A DNA stretch of 64,000 nt from Armatimonadetes bacterium UBA1398 (GTDB lineage Bacteria; Armatimonadota; Zipacnadia; UBA1398), in the NCBI GenBank assembly GCA_002305165.1, contig DBQI01000030.1, positions 1 through 64,000 on the forward strand. Reading direction: 5' to 3'. Shown in pieces: positions 25,877 through 35,175 of this stretch. The translations under genes and the position numbers were made by a program. Within the stretch, counting starts at the first letter, position 1. Each line of letters begins with the position of its first letter. The notes beneath the pieces were generated by a model that made no database searches, was not told the DNA's origin, and saw nothing but the letters and a program-made list of their open reading frames with translations.

Positions 25877-26926
25877 ATGATTCCGCCCCTACTCCTCGCT
25901 ATCGCCGCACTCACCCAGGCTCAAGCCTTGGCGGACGGACTCGCACGGTACGAGTTCGAGAGCCCTCTGATGGGTACGACTTTTCACATCGTGCTCTATT
26001 GCGATGATGCCACTCGGGCCCAGGTTGCCGCCGATGAGGCCTTTCGACGCGCCGAGGTCCTGAACGGCCTCCTCAGCGACTACGACGATCAGAGCGAGGT
26101 CCGACGGCTCTGCGACAGCGCGCCGCACGCTGGCCCTGTGGCGGTGAGTCCCGAGCTCTGGACCGTCCTTGCCTGCGCCATCGAGGTGTCCCGCCAGTCG
26201 AAGGGGGCCTTCGACGTGACCGTTGGCCCCCTCGTGCGGCTCTGGCGTCAGGCTCGGCGGACCGAGCGCCTGCCGTCGGAGGAGCGGCTCCGGGAGGCCC
26301 GCGCCTCGGTGGGATGGCGGCTTGTGGAGATGCACCCGCAGACCCAGGCGGTGCGGCTGCCCTTGGCGGGCATGCGCATTGACCTCGGCGGGATCGCCAA
26401 GGGGTACGCCGCGGACGCCTGCCTGGAGACGCTGCGGGCCCACGGCATCGACCGGGCGCTCGTCGACGCTGGTGGGGATGTTGTGGCGGGCGAGGCTCCG
26501 CCTGGCTCCGAGGGTTGGCGCATCGCCGTGGCGACCATGGATTCCGCCACCACGGGGTATCTCATCTTACGTCACGGCGCTGTGGCGACCTCGGGTGATA
26601 CATGGCAGTTCGTGGAGATCCAGGGGCTGAGGTACTCCCACCTTGTGAACCCGAGAACGGGGATGGCGGTCACCCAGCGACGCTTGGTAAACGTGGCAGC
26701 GCCGACGGGCATGCTGGCTGATGCCTGGGCGTCGGCGCTCTCGGTGCTGGGGCCCGGAGCGCCCCTGAACATGCTGTCGCGGCGGGCCGGTTTCGAGGCT
26801 CGGGTGGTAACCCTTGACGAGAAGGGCTGTGAGAGGGCCCTTTTTACGCGGCGATGGAGTAGTCTGTTGGCTCCGAAGGTCGATGCGAGCGCTTCGGAGA
26901 CCGAGCTTCCGTGTGAGGATGGGTAG
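25877..26926 (+). CDS. apbE: FAD:protein FMN transferase
   Basis: A 349-residue exported ApbE/flavin transferase, which attaches FMN to a Thr or Ser of extracytoplasmic redox proteins using FAD. A signal peptide (MIPPLLLAIAALTQAQALA) is followed by MGTTFHIVLY and SDYDDQSEV, the core DLGGIAKGYAAD, ALVDAGGDVVAG, GAVATSGDT, HLVNPRTGM and the metal-site segment ADAWASALSVLG. All expected motifs are present. No Rnf, Nqr or other flavinylated target is encoded in the window. The SUMF1-domain gene begins five bases after its stop, so the two are probably one operon. Confidence 0.9.
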   Translation: MIPPLLLAIAALTQAQALADGLARYEFESPLMGTTFHIVLYCDDATRAQVAADEAFRRAEVLNGLLSDYDDQSEVRRLCDSAPHAGPVAVSPELWTVLACAIEVSRQSKGAFDVTVGPLVRLWRQARRTERLPSEERLREARASVGWRLVEMHPQTQAVRLPLAGMRIDLGGIAKGYAADACLETLRAHGIDRALVDAGGDVVAGEAPPGSEGWRIAVATMDSATTGYLILRHGAVATSGDTWQFVEIQGLRYSHLVNPRTGMAVTQRRLVNVAAPTGMLADAWASALSVLGPGAPLNMLSRRAGFEARVVTLDEKGCERALFTRRWSSLLAPKVDASASETELPCEDG

Positions 26927-26930
26927 AGAC

Positions 26931-28115
26931 ATGGGAATGAGCCGTAACAGGACGAATGACCGGGGCCCGGCGCCCCTGAGCCTGCTCCTCTTCGCGCTGG
27001 CCCTGGCGGTGGCGACAGCCCTGCCGACGGCCATGGCGCTCCAGGAGGATGCGGGCGAGATAGACGAGGGCCTCCGCATGGCCCTCTCGCCGGTGGTCGA
27101 GTGGATGCCGCCGCCGGTGCCGGTCCCGAATGCCGACGCGGCCACCGAAGCCGATATGATCGCCTACACGGAGCAGATCCCCGGCACCGGTGTGACCTTC
27201 GACATGGTGCCCATCCCAGGGGGTACGTTCACCATGGGCAGCCCGGAGGGTGAGCCCATGCGCGATGCGTGCGAGGGCCCGCAATTCCAGGCCGAGGTGG
27301 AGCCATTCTGGATGGCGACCATGGAAGTCACCTGGGACGCTTACGATCTCTGGGGCACCGGCAAGGACATTCGCCTGCGTGAGGCCACGGGCAGCGCGCC
27401 CGGTCCCAATGACGGCATCGCTGACGCCATCACTCAACCCACTACGCCCTACTTCGACAAGACCCGAGGCATGGGCCGCGAGGGCTTCCCCGCCATCTCC
27501 ATGACCCAGCTCGCCGCGAAAGTCTACTGCAAGTGGCTCTCGGCCAAGACGGGCCGCTACTACCGCCTGCCGACCGAGGCCGAATGGGAGTACGCCTGCC
27601 GAGCGGGTACGACCACGGCCTACAGCTTCGGCGATGATCCCGCGGATCTCGACGCCTACGGCTGGTACTACGGCAACAGCGACGACGCCTACCACCTCGT
27701 GGGCACGAAGCAGCCGAACCCGTGGGGCCTCTACGACATGCACGGCAATGTCTATGAGTGGGTCATCGATGGCTACTCGGCTGAGGGCTACCCGGTGCAG
27801 CCCGGCGAGTCGGTCTCAGGCTTCCTCGTCATGCCCACCGCCATCTATCCCCGGGTCGCTCGGGGCGGCTCGTGGACCGACGATGCCGACTGGTGCCGCA
27901 GCGCCCACCGCCGCGGCTCCAGCGACAGCTGGAAGATGGGCGACCCACAGATCCCTCAGAGCATCTGGCACTTCACGGACGCGGACTTCATCGGCTTCCG
28001 CGTCGTGCGGCCGCTCCGCGTGCCCGATGCCGAGGAGGCGGTGAAGTACGAGCTCGATCCGGTGCAGGAGAAGACCCTTCGGGAGTACCCGAACGATCGC
28101 GGGCTCGGCCGATAG
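26931..28115 (+). CDS. Secreted SUMF1/FGE-sulfatase domain protein
   Basis: A 394-residue exported protein; ATG at 26931 lies just behind the apbE stop. A signal peptide (LSLLLFALALAVATALPTA) precedes the SUMF1 domain: VPIPGGTFTMGSPEGE, YRLPTEAEWEYACRAG, LYDMHGNVYEWV, RVARGGSWTDDADWCRSAHR and a closing FIGFRVVRP. Formylglycine-generating enzymes use a pair of cysteines in the GGS...C...C segment; only one is visible here. It may therefore be a non-catalytic SUMF1 relative rather than a true sulfatase-activating enzyme. Such proteins are abundant in Planctomycetota-like genomes. Confidence 0.85.
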   Translation: MGMSRNRTNDRGPAPLSLLLFALALAVATALPTAMALQEDAGEIDEGLRMALSPVVEWMPPPVPVPNADAATEADMIAYTEQIPGTGVTFDMVPIPGGTFTMGSPEGEPMRDACEGPQFQAEVEPFWMATMEVTWDAYDLWGTGKDIRLREATGSAPGPNDGIADAITQPTTPYFDKTRGMGREGFPAISMTQLAAKVYCKWLSAKTGRYYRLPTEAEWEYACRAGTTTAYSFGDDPADLDAYGWYYGNSDDAYHLVGTKQPNPWGLYDMHGNVYEWVIDGYSAEGYPVQPGESVSGFLVMPTAIYPRVARGGSWTDDADWCRSAHRRGSSDSWKMGDPQIPQSIWHFTDADFIGFRVVRPLRVPDAEEAVKYELDPVQEKTLREYPNDRGLGR

Positions 28116-28171
28116 CGGCGCCCTAACGGACTCCCCCGACGGCGCCTGGCCCGTTCCTTAGTGTCGACACG

Positions 28172-28202
28172 ACGGACCCCGTGGAGGTATCCCGGGGTCC
28201 GT
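28172..28202 (+). terminator. Hairpin terminator after the SUMF1 gene
   Basis: A perfect 10-bp stem, ACGGACCCCG (28172-28181) with CGGGGTCCGT (28193-28202), and an 11-base loop. No strong T-run follows. Confidence 0.5.
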
Positions 28203-28344
28203 TGGCTTGAGAGACTGCCTCACGCCGCCGGACGAGCCGGGAATGTTCGGGCCTCGGAGCTAGGAAACCCCGCGCCGAAGCCGAACCCTACCGGGGCGCC
28301 CGTGGGGCGCGGTACTTCGACACAGGATGACGAGGGGGAGGATA
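28203..28344 (+). other. Structured GC-rich leader upstream of fhs
   Basis: About 140 bases without a gene. A stem CCGCGCC (28270-28276) with GGCGCGG (28306-28312) encloses a smaller GGGCGCCC palindrome, just upstream of the fhs ribosome site. I compared it by eye with tetrahydrofolate and ZTP riboswitch motifs and could not make either fit. Confidence 0.3.
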
Positions 28345-30018
28345 GTGGCTATCACCAACATCGAGGTCGCTCAGTCCGCAGTCCTCAGGCCCATCATGGA
28401 GATCGCTGAGGAGGCAGGCATCCAACCGGATGAGCTGAGCGTCTACGGCCGCGACAAGGCCAAGGTGGACCTCTCGCTACTGGACCGGCTGAAGGATAGG
28501 CCCGACGGCAAGCTCGTCCTTGTTACAGCCATGACGCCCACCAAGAGCGGTGAGGGGAAGTCCACCATCACCGTTGGGCTCGGCCAAGCGCTGCGGCGCG
28601 CTGGCAAGCGAGCCTTCGTCGCCCTCCGCGAAGCCTCCCTGGGGCCGTGCCTCGGCATGAAGGGAGGCGCGTGCGGTGGTGGCTACTCCCAGGTGCTTCC
28701 TATGGAGGACATCAACCTCCACTTCACCGGCGATATCCACGCCGTGACCACCGCGCACAACGCCCTGGCGGCCGTCCTCGACTCACACCTCCACTTCGGG
28801 AACGAGGCGGGCCTGGATGTGCGCGCCATCACCTGGTCTCGGGTGATGGACATGTGCGATCGGGCGCTTCGGGATGTCATCATCGGCCTGGGCGGCAAGC
28901 TGAACGGCGTGCCTCGTGAGAACTACTTCCAGATCACGGCGGCCTCTGAGGTCATGGCCATCGTCTGCTTGGCGCGCAGCATGACCGACCTGAAGGAGCG
29001 GCTCGGCTCCATCATCGTCGGCGCCCGGCCCGATGGCACATTCGTGCGCTCCTCGGACCTCAACGCCCAGGGCGCGATGGCGCTCCTCCTCAAGGATGCC
29101 ATCAAGCCCAATCTCGTGCAGACCGTGGAGGGCGGCCCAGCCTTCGTTCATGGCGGGCCCTTCGCGAACATCGCCCACGGCTGCAACAGCGTCCTCGCGA
29201 CGCGCATGGGGCTCAAGCTCGGTGACATCCTCATCACCGAGGCGGGCTTCGCCTCGGACCTGGGCGCCGAGAAGTTCTTCAACATCAAGTGCCGCAAGGC
29301 CGGTCTCCGGCCCGACGCGACGGTCATCTCGTGCACCCTCAAGGCGACCAAGCGAGCGGGCGGTGGCGACGAGAAGGCGCCCCACGCGCCCAACCCCGAT
29401 GCGATCCGCGCGGGTGTCGTGAACATCGAGGCCCACGTTGCGAACATGCGGCAGCACGGCCTGCCCGCCATCGTGGCCATCAACCGGTTCGCCCAGGACT
29501 CCGAGGAGGAGTTGGCTCTTCTCAAGTCCCTGCTCGACGAGCGGGGCATCCCCAGTGCCATCTGTGACGCCTACGGCAAGGGCGGCGACGGATGCCAGGA
29601 GCTCGCGGACCTGGTTACGGCGGCCATCGACTCGGGCTACGCCGACTTCCGGCTCTTGTACCCCGATGAGGCGCCGCTCGCGGATAAGATCCAGACGATC
29701 GCGACCCAGGTTTACGGGGCAGATGGCGTGGAGTTCCTGCCGAAGGCCCGTAAGGCCCTCGCCTCTTTCGAGGCCGCGGGCCTGGGCAACCTGCCCATCT
29801 GTATGGCCAAGACCCAGTACTCGCTGACCGATGATCAAAACATCGTCGGGCGGCCGAGTGGCTTCCAGATCACCGTGCGCGACGCCACGGTGAGCGCGGG
29901 AGCCGGCTTCGTGGTGGCCCTGCTGGGTGAGATGATGACCATGCCGGGTCTGGTCCGGACCCCGGCGATGGTGAACATGGACATTGACGAGGACGGCACG
30001 ATCACTGGCTTGTTCTAG
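28345..30018 (+). CDS. fhs: Formate-tetrahydrofolate ligase
   Basis: The enzyme converts formate, ATP and tetrahydrofolate to 10-formyl-tetrahydrofolate, feeding purine synthesis or acetogenic-type one-carbon flow. Length is 557 residues, typical. The ATP-binding loop is TPTKSGEGKSTITVGLGQAL; the body is conserved throughout, ending PGLVRTPAMVNMDIDEDGTI. The frame opens at 28327, but GTG at 28345, five bases behind GGGGGAGG, matches family N-termini better. It is followed after 33 bases by purA, so the pair links one-carbon supply and purine synthesis. Confidence 0.95.
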   Translation: MAITNIEVAQSAVLRPIMEIAEEAGIQPDELSVYGRDKAKVDLSLLDRLKDRPDGKLVLVTAMTPTKSGEGKSTITVGLGQALRRAGKRAFVALREASLGPCLGMKGGACGGGYSQVLPMEDINLHFTGDIHAVTTAHNALAAVLDSHLHFGNEAGLDVRAITWSRVMDMCDRALRDVIIGLGGKLNGVPRENYFQITAASEVMAIVCLARSMTDLKERLGSIIVGARPDGTFVRSSDLNAQGAMALLLKDAIKPNLVQTVEGGPAFVHGGPFANIAHGCNSVLATRMGLKLGDILITEAGFASDLGAEKFFNIKCRKAGLRPDATVISCTLKATKRAGGGDEKAPHAPNPDAIRAGVVNIEAHVANMRQHGLPAIVAINRFAQDSEEELALLKSLLDERGIPSAICDAYGKGGDGCQELADLVTAAIDSGYADFRLLYPDEAPLADKIQTIATQVYGADGVEFLPKARKALASFEAAGLGNLPICMAKTQYSLTDDQNIVGRPSGFQITVRDATVSAGAGFVVALLGEMMTMPGLVRTPAMVNMDIDEDGTITGLF

Positions 30019-30051
30019 CGCGAGCGGCTCGACTCGGATGGAGGATGCGAG

Positions 30052-31341
30052 ATGTCGACAACGGCCATCGTGGGCACTCAGTGGGGCGACGAAGGCAAGG
30101 GCCGGTTCTGTGACCTTCTGGCGGAGGAGTCGGATCTGGTCGTTCGCTTCCAGGGCGGCAACAATGCCGGCCACACCGTGGTGGTCGGCGACGAGGTGTT
30201 CAAGTTCCACCTCATTCCGTCGGGCATCCTAAGGCCCGGAACCACCTGCCTCCTAGCCGACGGCACGGTCATCGACCCTCGCGTCCTCTGCTCGGAGGTC
30301 GAGGAGCTGGAGGCCCGGGGCATCGACACCGCGGGACTGAAGGTCAGCGGATCGGCCCATGTGATCATGCCGTACCACACCGTGATGGATCGCATGGAGG
30401 AGCGGGCTAAGGGCGAGTATGCCATCGGCACCACGACGCGCGGGATCGGGCCGGCCTACGCCGACAAGGCGGCGCGCATCGGGATCCGTGTCTGGGACCT
30501 TATCGACCGCGACCGTCTCGCACGGCAGCTCGCCCTCGCTCTGCCACGGGTGAACGTACTGCTCGAGCATCTCTACGAGACAGAGACCTTCACCGTCGAT
30601 GACATCATCGGGCAGCTCGAGCCATGTGTGAAGATCATCAAGCCGATGGTGGCCGACGGCCGAGCCCTCGTGATGGATGCCGTCGCCAACGACGCCGAGG
30701 TGCTCTTCGAGGGAGCCCAGGGCACCTTCATTGACCTCGACCACGGCACGTACCCCTTCGTCACGAGCTCCCATCCGATCGCCGGCGCGGCTACCTTGGG
30801 CACGGGCCTGGGCCCACTGGATCTGGATGCGGTACTGGGGATCGCCAAGGCATACACCACGCGCGTAGGCGCCGGGCCTTTCCCGTCCGAGGCCTTCGAC
30901 GAGGACGGCGATCGGATGCGGGAGGCGGGGGCGGAGTTCGGCACGACCACGGGGCGGCCACGTCGCTGCGGTTGGTTCGATTCATGCATGGTGCGGACAG
31001 CCGTTCGGATCAACAGCGCCTCGAGCCTCGCCCTCACGAAGCTTGATGTGCTCGATGGCATCGAGACCATCCGCGTGGTGACGGCCTACGAGCTCGATGG
31101 CGAGCTCATCGACTACGTACCCTCGGACCCCGAGGCCTTCGCGCGCTGTGTGCCTGTCTACGAGGACTTCCCCGGCTGGATGGAGCCCCTCGAGGAGGCT
31201 CGCGAGCTGGACGATCTGCCCGAGGAGGCTCTCAACTACATCGAGGCCGTCTCCACCCTCGTCGAGGCGCCCATCAGCGCCATCTCCGTCGGCCCGGAGA
31301 GGGAGCAGACCGTGTGGGTCGAGGAGTCCGACGAGGAGTAG
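30052..31341 (+). CDS. purA: Adenylosuccinate synthase
   Basis: This GTP-dependent enzyme joins IMP and aspartate, the first committed step to AMP. At 429 residues it is the usual size. The N-terminus has the phosphate loop GTQWGDEGKG and then FQGGNNAGHTVVV, with the conserved KFHLIPSGIL. Catalytic and substrate loops include GTTTRGIGPAYADK and FGTTTGRPRRCGWFD. The start ATG at 30052 follows GGAGG with normal spacing. It is co-directional with fhs and with the PLP enzyme downstream, which starts 10 bases later, so the three probably form an operon. Confidence 0.96.
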   Translation: MSTTAIVGTQWGDEGKGRFCDLLAEESDLVVRFQGGNNAGHTVVVGDEVFKFHLIPSGILRPGTTCLLADGTVIDPRVLCSEVEELEARGIDTAGLKVSGSAHVIMPYHTVMDRMEERAKGEYAIGTTTRGIGPAYADKAARIGIRVWDLIDRDRLARQLALALPRVNVLLEHLYETETFTVDDIIGQLEPCVKIIKPMVADGRALVMDAVANDAEVLFEGAQGTFIDLDHGTYPFVTSSHPIAGAATLGTGLGPLDLDAVLGIAKAYTTRVGAGPFPSEAFDEDGDRMREAGAEFGTTTGRPRRCGWFDSCMVRTAVRINSASSLALTKLDVLDGIETIRVVTAYELDGELIDYVPSDPEAFARCVPVYEDFPGWMEPLEEARELDDLPEEALNYIEAVSTLVEAPISAISVGPEREQTVWVEESDEE

Positions 31342-31350
31342 TGGCCTGTG

Positions 31351-32373
31351 ATGGACCCTCTCGGCGTGTCGAGGCGCCTGGGCGGACTGCCCAGGGTGTC
31401 CCTGTGCCATCTGCCGACGCCGCTCGTTGTGGCGGAGCGTCTCTCCCAGGACCTGGGAGGGCCGACCGTTCTCATCAAGCGCGATGACCTGACGGGTCTC
31501 GCGGCGGGCGGCAACAAGCTCCGTAAGCTTGAGTTCCTCCTGGCTGATGCACGCCGCCAAGGGTGCGACCACATCATCACGTGTGGCGCGGCCCAATCCA
31601 ATCACGCGTGTCAGACCGCCGCCGCGGCGGCCGCCCTGGGTATGGCGTGCACCCTCGTCCTGTGGGAACCCACCTCGCCCAATACGGGAGTCGGTCGAGG
31701 CAATGTGCTCCTCGATGATCTCGTTGGAGCGAAGGCCGCCTTCATCGACCCCGCGGACGGCGTCTCGCGGGAGGACGGTATGGAGCGCGAGGCGGAGCGG
31801 ATCCGCGCCGGAGGAGGGCGACCGTACGTCATCCCCGTCGGCGGGTCGACGGGGCTTGGCTCGGTGGGCTACGCTCTGGCGTTGGAGGAGGCCATCCTCC
31901 AGTGCGAGGCTACGGGTGGGCTGCCCGATAAGATCATCGTCGCTTGTGGCTCGGGCGGCACCGCGGCGGGCCTACTGGTGGGCGTGGCCGCGCTGGAGCT
32001 CAAGGCCGAAGTGCTCGCCGTGGATGTCGATGGAGAGGGCTCCCTCCGGCCCGACACCCTCCGCTGCGCTCGGGAGTGTGCCGAGTTGCTCGGCATGGAC
32101 CCCAGCCCGTGGGAGGAGGACTGCCCGTGGGAGCTTGTCGAGGGCTACGTGGGCCCTGGCTATGGCGCGCTGTCCGAGGCATGCGTCGAGGCCATCCGAC
32201 TCGTTGCCCAGACCGAGGGCCTGTTCCTCGACCCGGTCTACTCGGGTAAGGCGATGGCGGGCCTGATCGGGCTCGTGGAGGAGGGTTGGATCGGTCGATC
32301 GGAGCGGGTGCTCTTCGTACACACCGGCGGGCTGCCCGGGCTCTTCGCCCTCGGCCCGCAGCTCGCCTCATAG
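31351..32373 (+). CDS. D-cysteine desulfhydrase-like PLP enzyme
   Basis: A 340-residue fold-type II PLP enzyme of the ACC deaminase/D-cysteine desulfhydrase family. The PLP lysine is in GGNKLRKLEFLLADA; the substrate loop is CGAAQSNHACQTAAAAAALG; the phosphate-binding glycine loop is VACGSGGTAAGLLVG; the C-terminus has YSGKAMAGLIGLVEEGW and FVHTGGLPGLFAL. It releases ammonia and, from D-cysteine, sulfide. ACC deaminase is an alternative that sequence alone does not exclude. ATG at 31351 is preceded by an in-frame GTG at 31348. It forms the end of the fhs-purA operon and converges on a methyltransferase gene. Confidence 0.88.
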   Translation: MDPLGVSRRLGGLPRVSLCHLPTPLVVAERLSQDLGGPTVLIKRDDLTGLAAGGNKLRKLEFLLADARRQGCDHIITCGAAQSNHACQTAAAAAALGMACTLVLWEPTSPNTGVGRGNVLLDDLVGAKAAFIDPADGVSREDGMEREAERIRAGGGRPYVIPVGGSTGLGSVGYALALEEAILQCEATGGLPDKIIVACGSGGTAAGLLVGVAALELKAEVLAVDVDGEGSLRPDTLRCARECAELLGMDPSPWEEDCPWELVEGYVGPGYGALSEACVEAIRLVAQTEGLFLDPVYSGKAMAGLIGLVEEGWIGRSERVLFVHTGGLPGLFALGPQLAS

Positions 32374-32378
32374 CGGGC

Positions 32379-33281
32379 CTATCGGCGCCTCCAGATCAGC
32401 GTGGAGCACTCGATCCCGTGGCGGTGTACAGGGAGACGGAGTTCCTCGGTCCACGCATCCCCTGGCTGCATGTCCCGCCGCATCCAGTCAGCGATGAGCA
32501 GTACGGCCACGCCGCCGGGTCGTACCACGCGAGCCAGCTCGGGCAAGGAGGCCACAACGGCCGCACGATCGCGCCGGTGATAGGGTGGCTCCCCCAAGAT
32601 CCCGTCGAACCACCCGTCACTGAAGGGCAACCGGCCGGCATCGGCCAGGGCGAAGCGCGCAGGGAAGCGCTCCCGCAGGCCGGGCGTGAGGTCTGGGTCG
32701 ATGTCGGAGACCCAGACATCGAGGTCCCGCTCCATGGCGGCGCGCCCGATCGCGCCGAGCCCGGCGAAGGGGTCAAGCACCCGCGACCCGTCGGACAGCC
32801 CCGCCAGGTTCGCCACGAGCTTGGCATCGAGCGGGGAGAGCCGCCTGTGCAGCCGGGGGCCGGATACGTCGTCCTCGGGCGCTGACGCGAAGGCGAAGCC
32901 GGCGCGATGGGGCGACCGGTCGAGCCTGTCCTCCTCGTCGGCCACCCAGACCTCGGTGAGCTGCAGATCCCGGCCCCTGTAGACGATCCGGCCCACGGGC
33001 CAGCGCACCGCCATCCGGCAGTCCGGCTCTCGCCCCGACCACGGCGTGGAGATCGCCCTCAGCACCGCCTGGGTGTAGCCCAGGCGAGTCACCATGGCGA
33101 CGAGGGACGACTCGTCGCCCAACCAGGAAAGAGCGAGTCGGTGGCGGCCCGGCCACTCATTGGTCAGGTGCGCCGAGGGACCAAGGCATGTGAGCAGCTC
33201 GTGCCGGGCCGTGCGGTAGTCGATTCCGACCCCACCGCGTCTGGTGCGGAAGTACGCCTGGTAGAACCGCTCCTCATCCAT
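32379..33281 (-). CDS. Class I SAM-dependent methyltransferase (TRM11/RNA-type)
   Basis: A 300-residue cytosolic methyltransferase. The N-terminal 140 residues are unlike a catalytic domain and may bind RNA. The SAM domain begins GSRVLDPFAGLGAIGRAA; motif II is VWVSDIDPD; motif IV is LGEPPYHRRD, related to the (D/N)PPY of TRM11-like enzymes that modify guanine N2. A RNA target is therefore likely but not proved. ATG at 33281 overlaps the end of the membrane-protein gene by eight bases, so the upstream frame to 33353 is not used. It is the last gene of a three-gene minus-strand operon. Confidence 0.75.
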   Translation of the reverse strand: MDEERFYQAYFRTRRGGVGIDYRTARHELLTCLGPSAHLTNEWPGRHRLALSWLGDESSLVAMVTRLGYTQAVLRAISTPWSGREPDCRMAVRWPVGRIVYRGRDLQLTEVWVADEEDRLDRSPHRAGFAFASAPEDDVSGPRLHRRLSPLDAKLVANLAGLSDGSRVLDPFAGLGAIGRAAMERDLDVWVSDIDPDLTPGLRERFPARFALADAGRLPFSDGWFDGILGEPPYHRRDRAAVVASLPELARVVRPGGVAVLLIADWMRRDMQPGDAWTEELRLPVHRHGIECSTLIWRRR

Positions 33282-35175
33282 AGCGTGGCTCCGACCGGCG
33301 GCGGACGCGCCGGTGGGACAGGGCCGCGCCCGCGATGCAGGGCAGGCAACCAACGGAGGTCATGACGATGCCCGAGTCGTTCACCAGTCCGGCGAACAGA
33401 GCTGTCACCGCTCCGGCGACCACATAGCGGAGCGGCGGCGCCCACGCCGCGGGCGGCGGCGAGTCTGCCACGACGAAGGGGAGGAAGAGGGCCGTAGTGC
33501 CCACGCTGCCCCACCACAGAGGCGTGGAGAAGCGCTCCTTCACGAGGGCGACCTTGCCCTGCATGGTACGGCGAAGCCACTCGTTCTGGCCCGAGAGCAC
33601 CTGCTTCATGGCGTGGCCGAGGTGGGTCGTGGGGTCGGGATGGGTGAGGACATCGTAGAGCGCGGCGCCGATGACTGTAGCCCCCGCAAGGAGGGGGGCG
33701 AGGAGGAAGATCGCCCAGCGAGCCCGGGGCGAGCGTGCCGCCAGCCCTGCCGCCAAGGCGAGGGCGAAGGTGGCTGTGAGCAGCCCTCCTGTGTTCGCGC
33801 CGAGTTGGGGCGCCCCGATGACGAAGGCCGGCGCCGCCAGGAGGAGCCACCAAACACCCCGCCCTCGAGGCCACGCCTCGGTCAGAGCCCCCACGAGCAG
33901 CAGGGTACCGACCACGGTCAACACGGCCATCGAGTTCCCGATCCCGTAGAGCCGGCTGTCCCGCTGCAGGCTGTACCCAAGATAGCTGTAGGCGGCCGCA
34001 TTGCCGCCCAGGAGTTGGTCGGCTATGAGAACTGCCGGAGTCACCGTGAGGGCGATCAGGAGGCCCCATCGCGACGGCAGGAGCGCGGCCAGGGCCAGTC
34101 CCAGGAGAGCCGCAACTGTCAGGGAGGCAGCCACAACCTGAGCGTAGCGCGTGGAATCTGTCAGTAGAGGAGCGACCGCGAGCACCGCCGGCGCTAGCAG
34201 AAGGCCGTAGGCGATCCCACGCCCCAGCGCGGACCCGGGTCCCCTCTCCCCGAAGCCCCATAGAGCCAGGGAGATGATGGCTGTGAGTATCGCCGCGCCC
34301 ATCAGGGCATCGAAGATGGCGCCACGTCCCAACTCGGCGCGCAGCGCCCGTCGCTGCATCTCGTGGAGACGCTCCAGGGATACTGGTCCCGCGATGGCCA
34401 CGCCCAGGGCGGCCCGCCCCTCGATGTCGAGCGGGGGATCGATGCCCACGGCGTTCAGGATAGTGGGCGCCACGTCGGTGACTCGGATCAGCCCAGGACG
34501 TCGGGTTGTCGGCGAACCGAGCAAGCCGGGCCCGCCGCCCCACCACGCGAACAGCGCTGTTCGTTCGGTGTTCCAGGTCGTTCCTCGCGGCGGCATCGTC
34601 AGGAGGAACAGAGGTTGGCCGGAGCGCCGGTGCTCCTCCAGCAGCGGCACGATGGCCGCCTCCAGATGGTCGGGGGCGACGCTCAGGATGGTGACAGGGG
34701 TGGCGTCTTCATGCCCCTCGTCGAGTACGGCGACACCGTCTGGGCCCATAGCGAGCAGCCCGGGATCGGGCTCACCCTCCGGCCCACCAGTCCCGGCGCC
34801 CCAAGAGGCGACGGCTCGGTAGCCGCCCGCGGCCAAGCACCGCGCCAGCGTCCCGTAGGTATCCTCGATGGGTCCCGAGGCATAGACAAGCTCGCCATTG
34901 ACCCGAACGGGCGATTCGATGGGCCGGGTAGGGAGGCGGAGTCCCGAGGCGGCGGCCAGCAGGTAGGCGGTGCGGTTGATCTGGCGTGCTCCGTACCGAT
35001 CGGAACGTGTCCGGCAGTTGACCAGGGCGACCTCGGACTCCTCGAGTAGACCGCGCAGGGCAGGGCGCTCGCCGTCTACGATCGTGGCAAGGGGCACGTG
35101 CTCCGTGACGATCACGGTCGGGCCCACCGTCACCCAGGCGGCCAAGGCCAGACCGGCGACCACCCCGCCGATCAC
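33274..35175 (-). CDS. Membrane protein with alkaline-phosphatase-like N-terminal half
   Basis: A 633-residue protein. An N-terminal helix leads to a periplasmic-side region of about 250 residues containing VTDVAPTILNAVGIDPP and ERTALFAWWGGGPG, which resemble the closing part of the alkaline-phosphatase/sulfatase fold. I do not see the usual nucleophile motif. About ten membrane helices follow from residue 290. The GTG start overlaps the glycosyltransferase stop (GTGA) and the stop overlaps the methyltransferase start, so all three are coupled. The glycosyltransferase neighbour suggests a role in envelope polysaccharide or lipid-linked sugar processing. Not a characterised family to my knowledge. 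Confidence 0.7.
   Translation of the reverse strand: MIGGVVAGLALAAWVTVGPTVIVTEHVPLATIVDGERPALRGLLEESEVALVNCRTRSDRYGARQINRTAYLLAAASGLRLPTRPIESPVRVNGELVYASGPIEDTYGTLARCLAAGGYRAVASWGAGTGGPEGEPDPGLLAMGPDGVAVLDEGHEDATPVTILSVAPDHLEAAIVPLLEEHRRSGQPLFLLTMPPRGTTWNTERTALFAWWGGGPGLLGSPTTRRPGLIRVTDVAPTILNAVGIDPPLDIEGRAALGVAIAGPVSLERLHEMQRRALRAELGRGAIFDALMGAAILTAIISLALWGFGERGPGSALGRGIAYGLLLAPAVLAVAPLLTDSTRYAQVVAASLTVAALLGLALAALLPSRWGLLIALTVTPAVLIADQLLGGNAAAYSYLGYSLQRDSRLYGIGNSMAVLTVVGTLLLVGALTEAWPRGRGVWWLLLAAPAFVIGAPQLGANTGGLLTATFALALAAGLAARSPRARWAIFLLAPLLAGATVIGAALYDVLTHPDPTTHLGHAMKQVLSGQNEWLRRTMQGKVALVKERFSTPLWWGSVGTTALFLPFVVADSPPPAAWAPPLRYVVAGAVTALFAGLVNDSGIVMTSVGCLPCIAGAALSHRRVRRRSEPRYG

Noticed and set aside
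28139..28160. Sequence resembling the 3' part of a ZTP riboswitch near fhs
   Set aside because: The conserved CCGCCUGGGCA element is not matched and the paired upstream half is missing; it also lies before the terminator-like hairpin.
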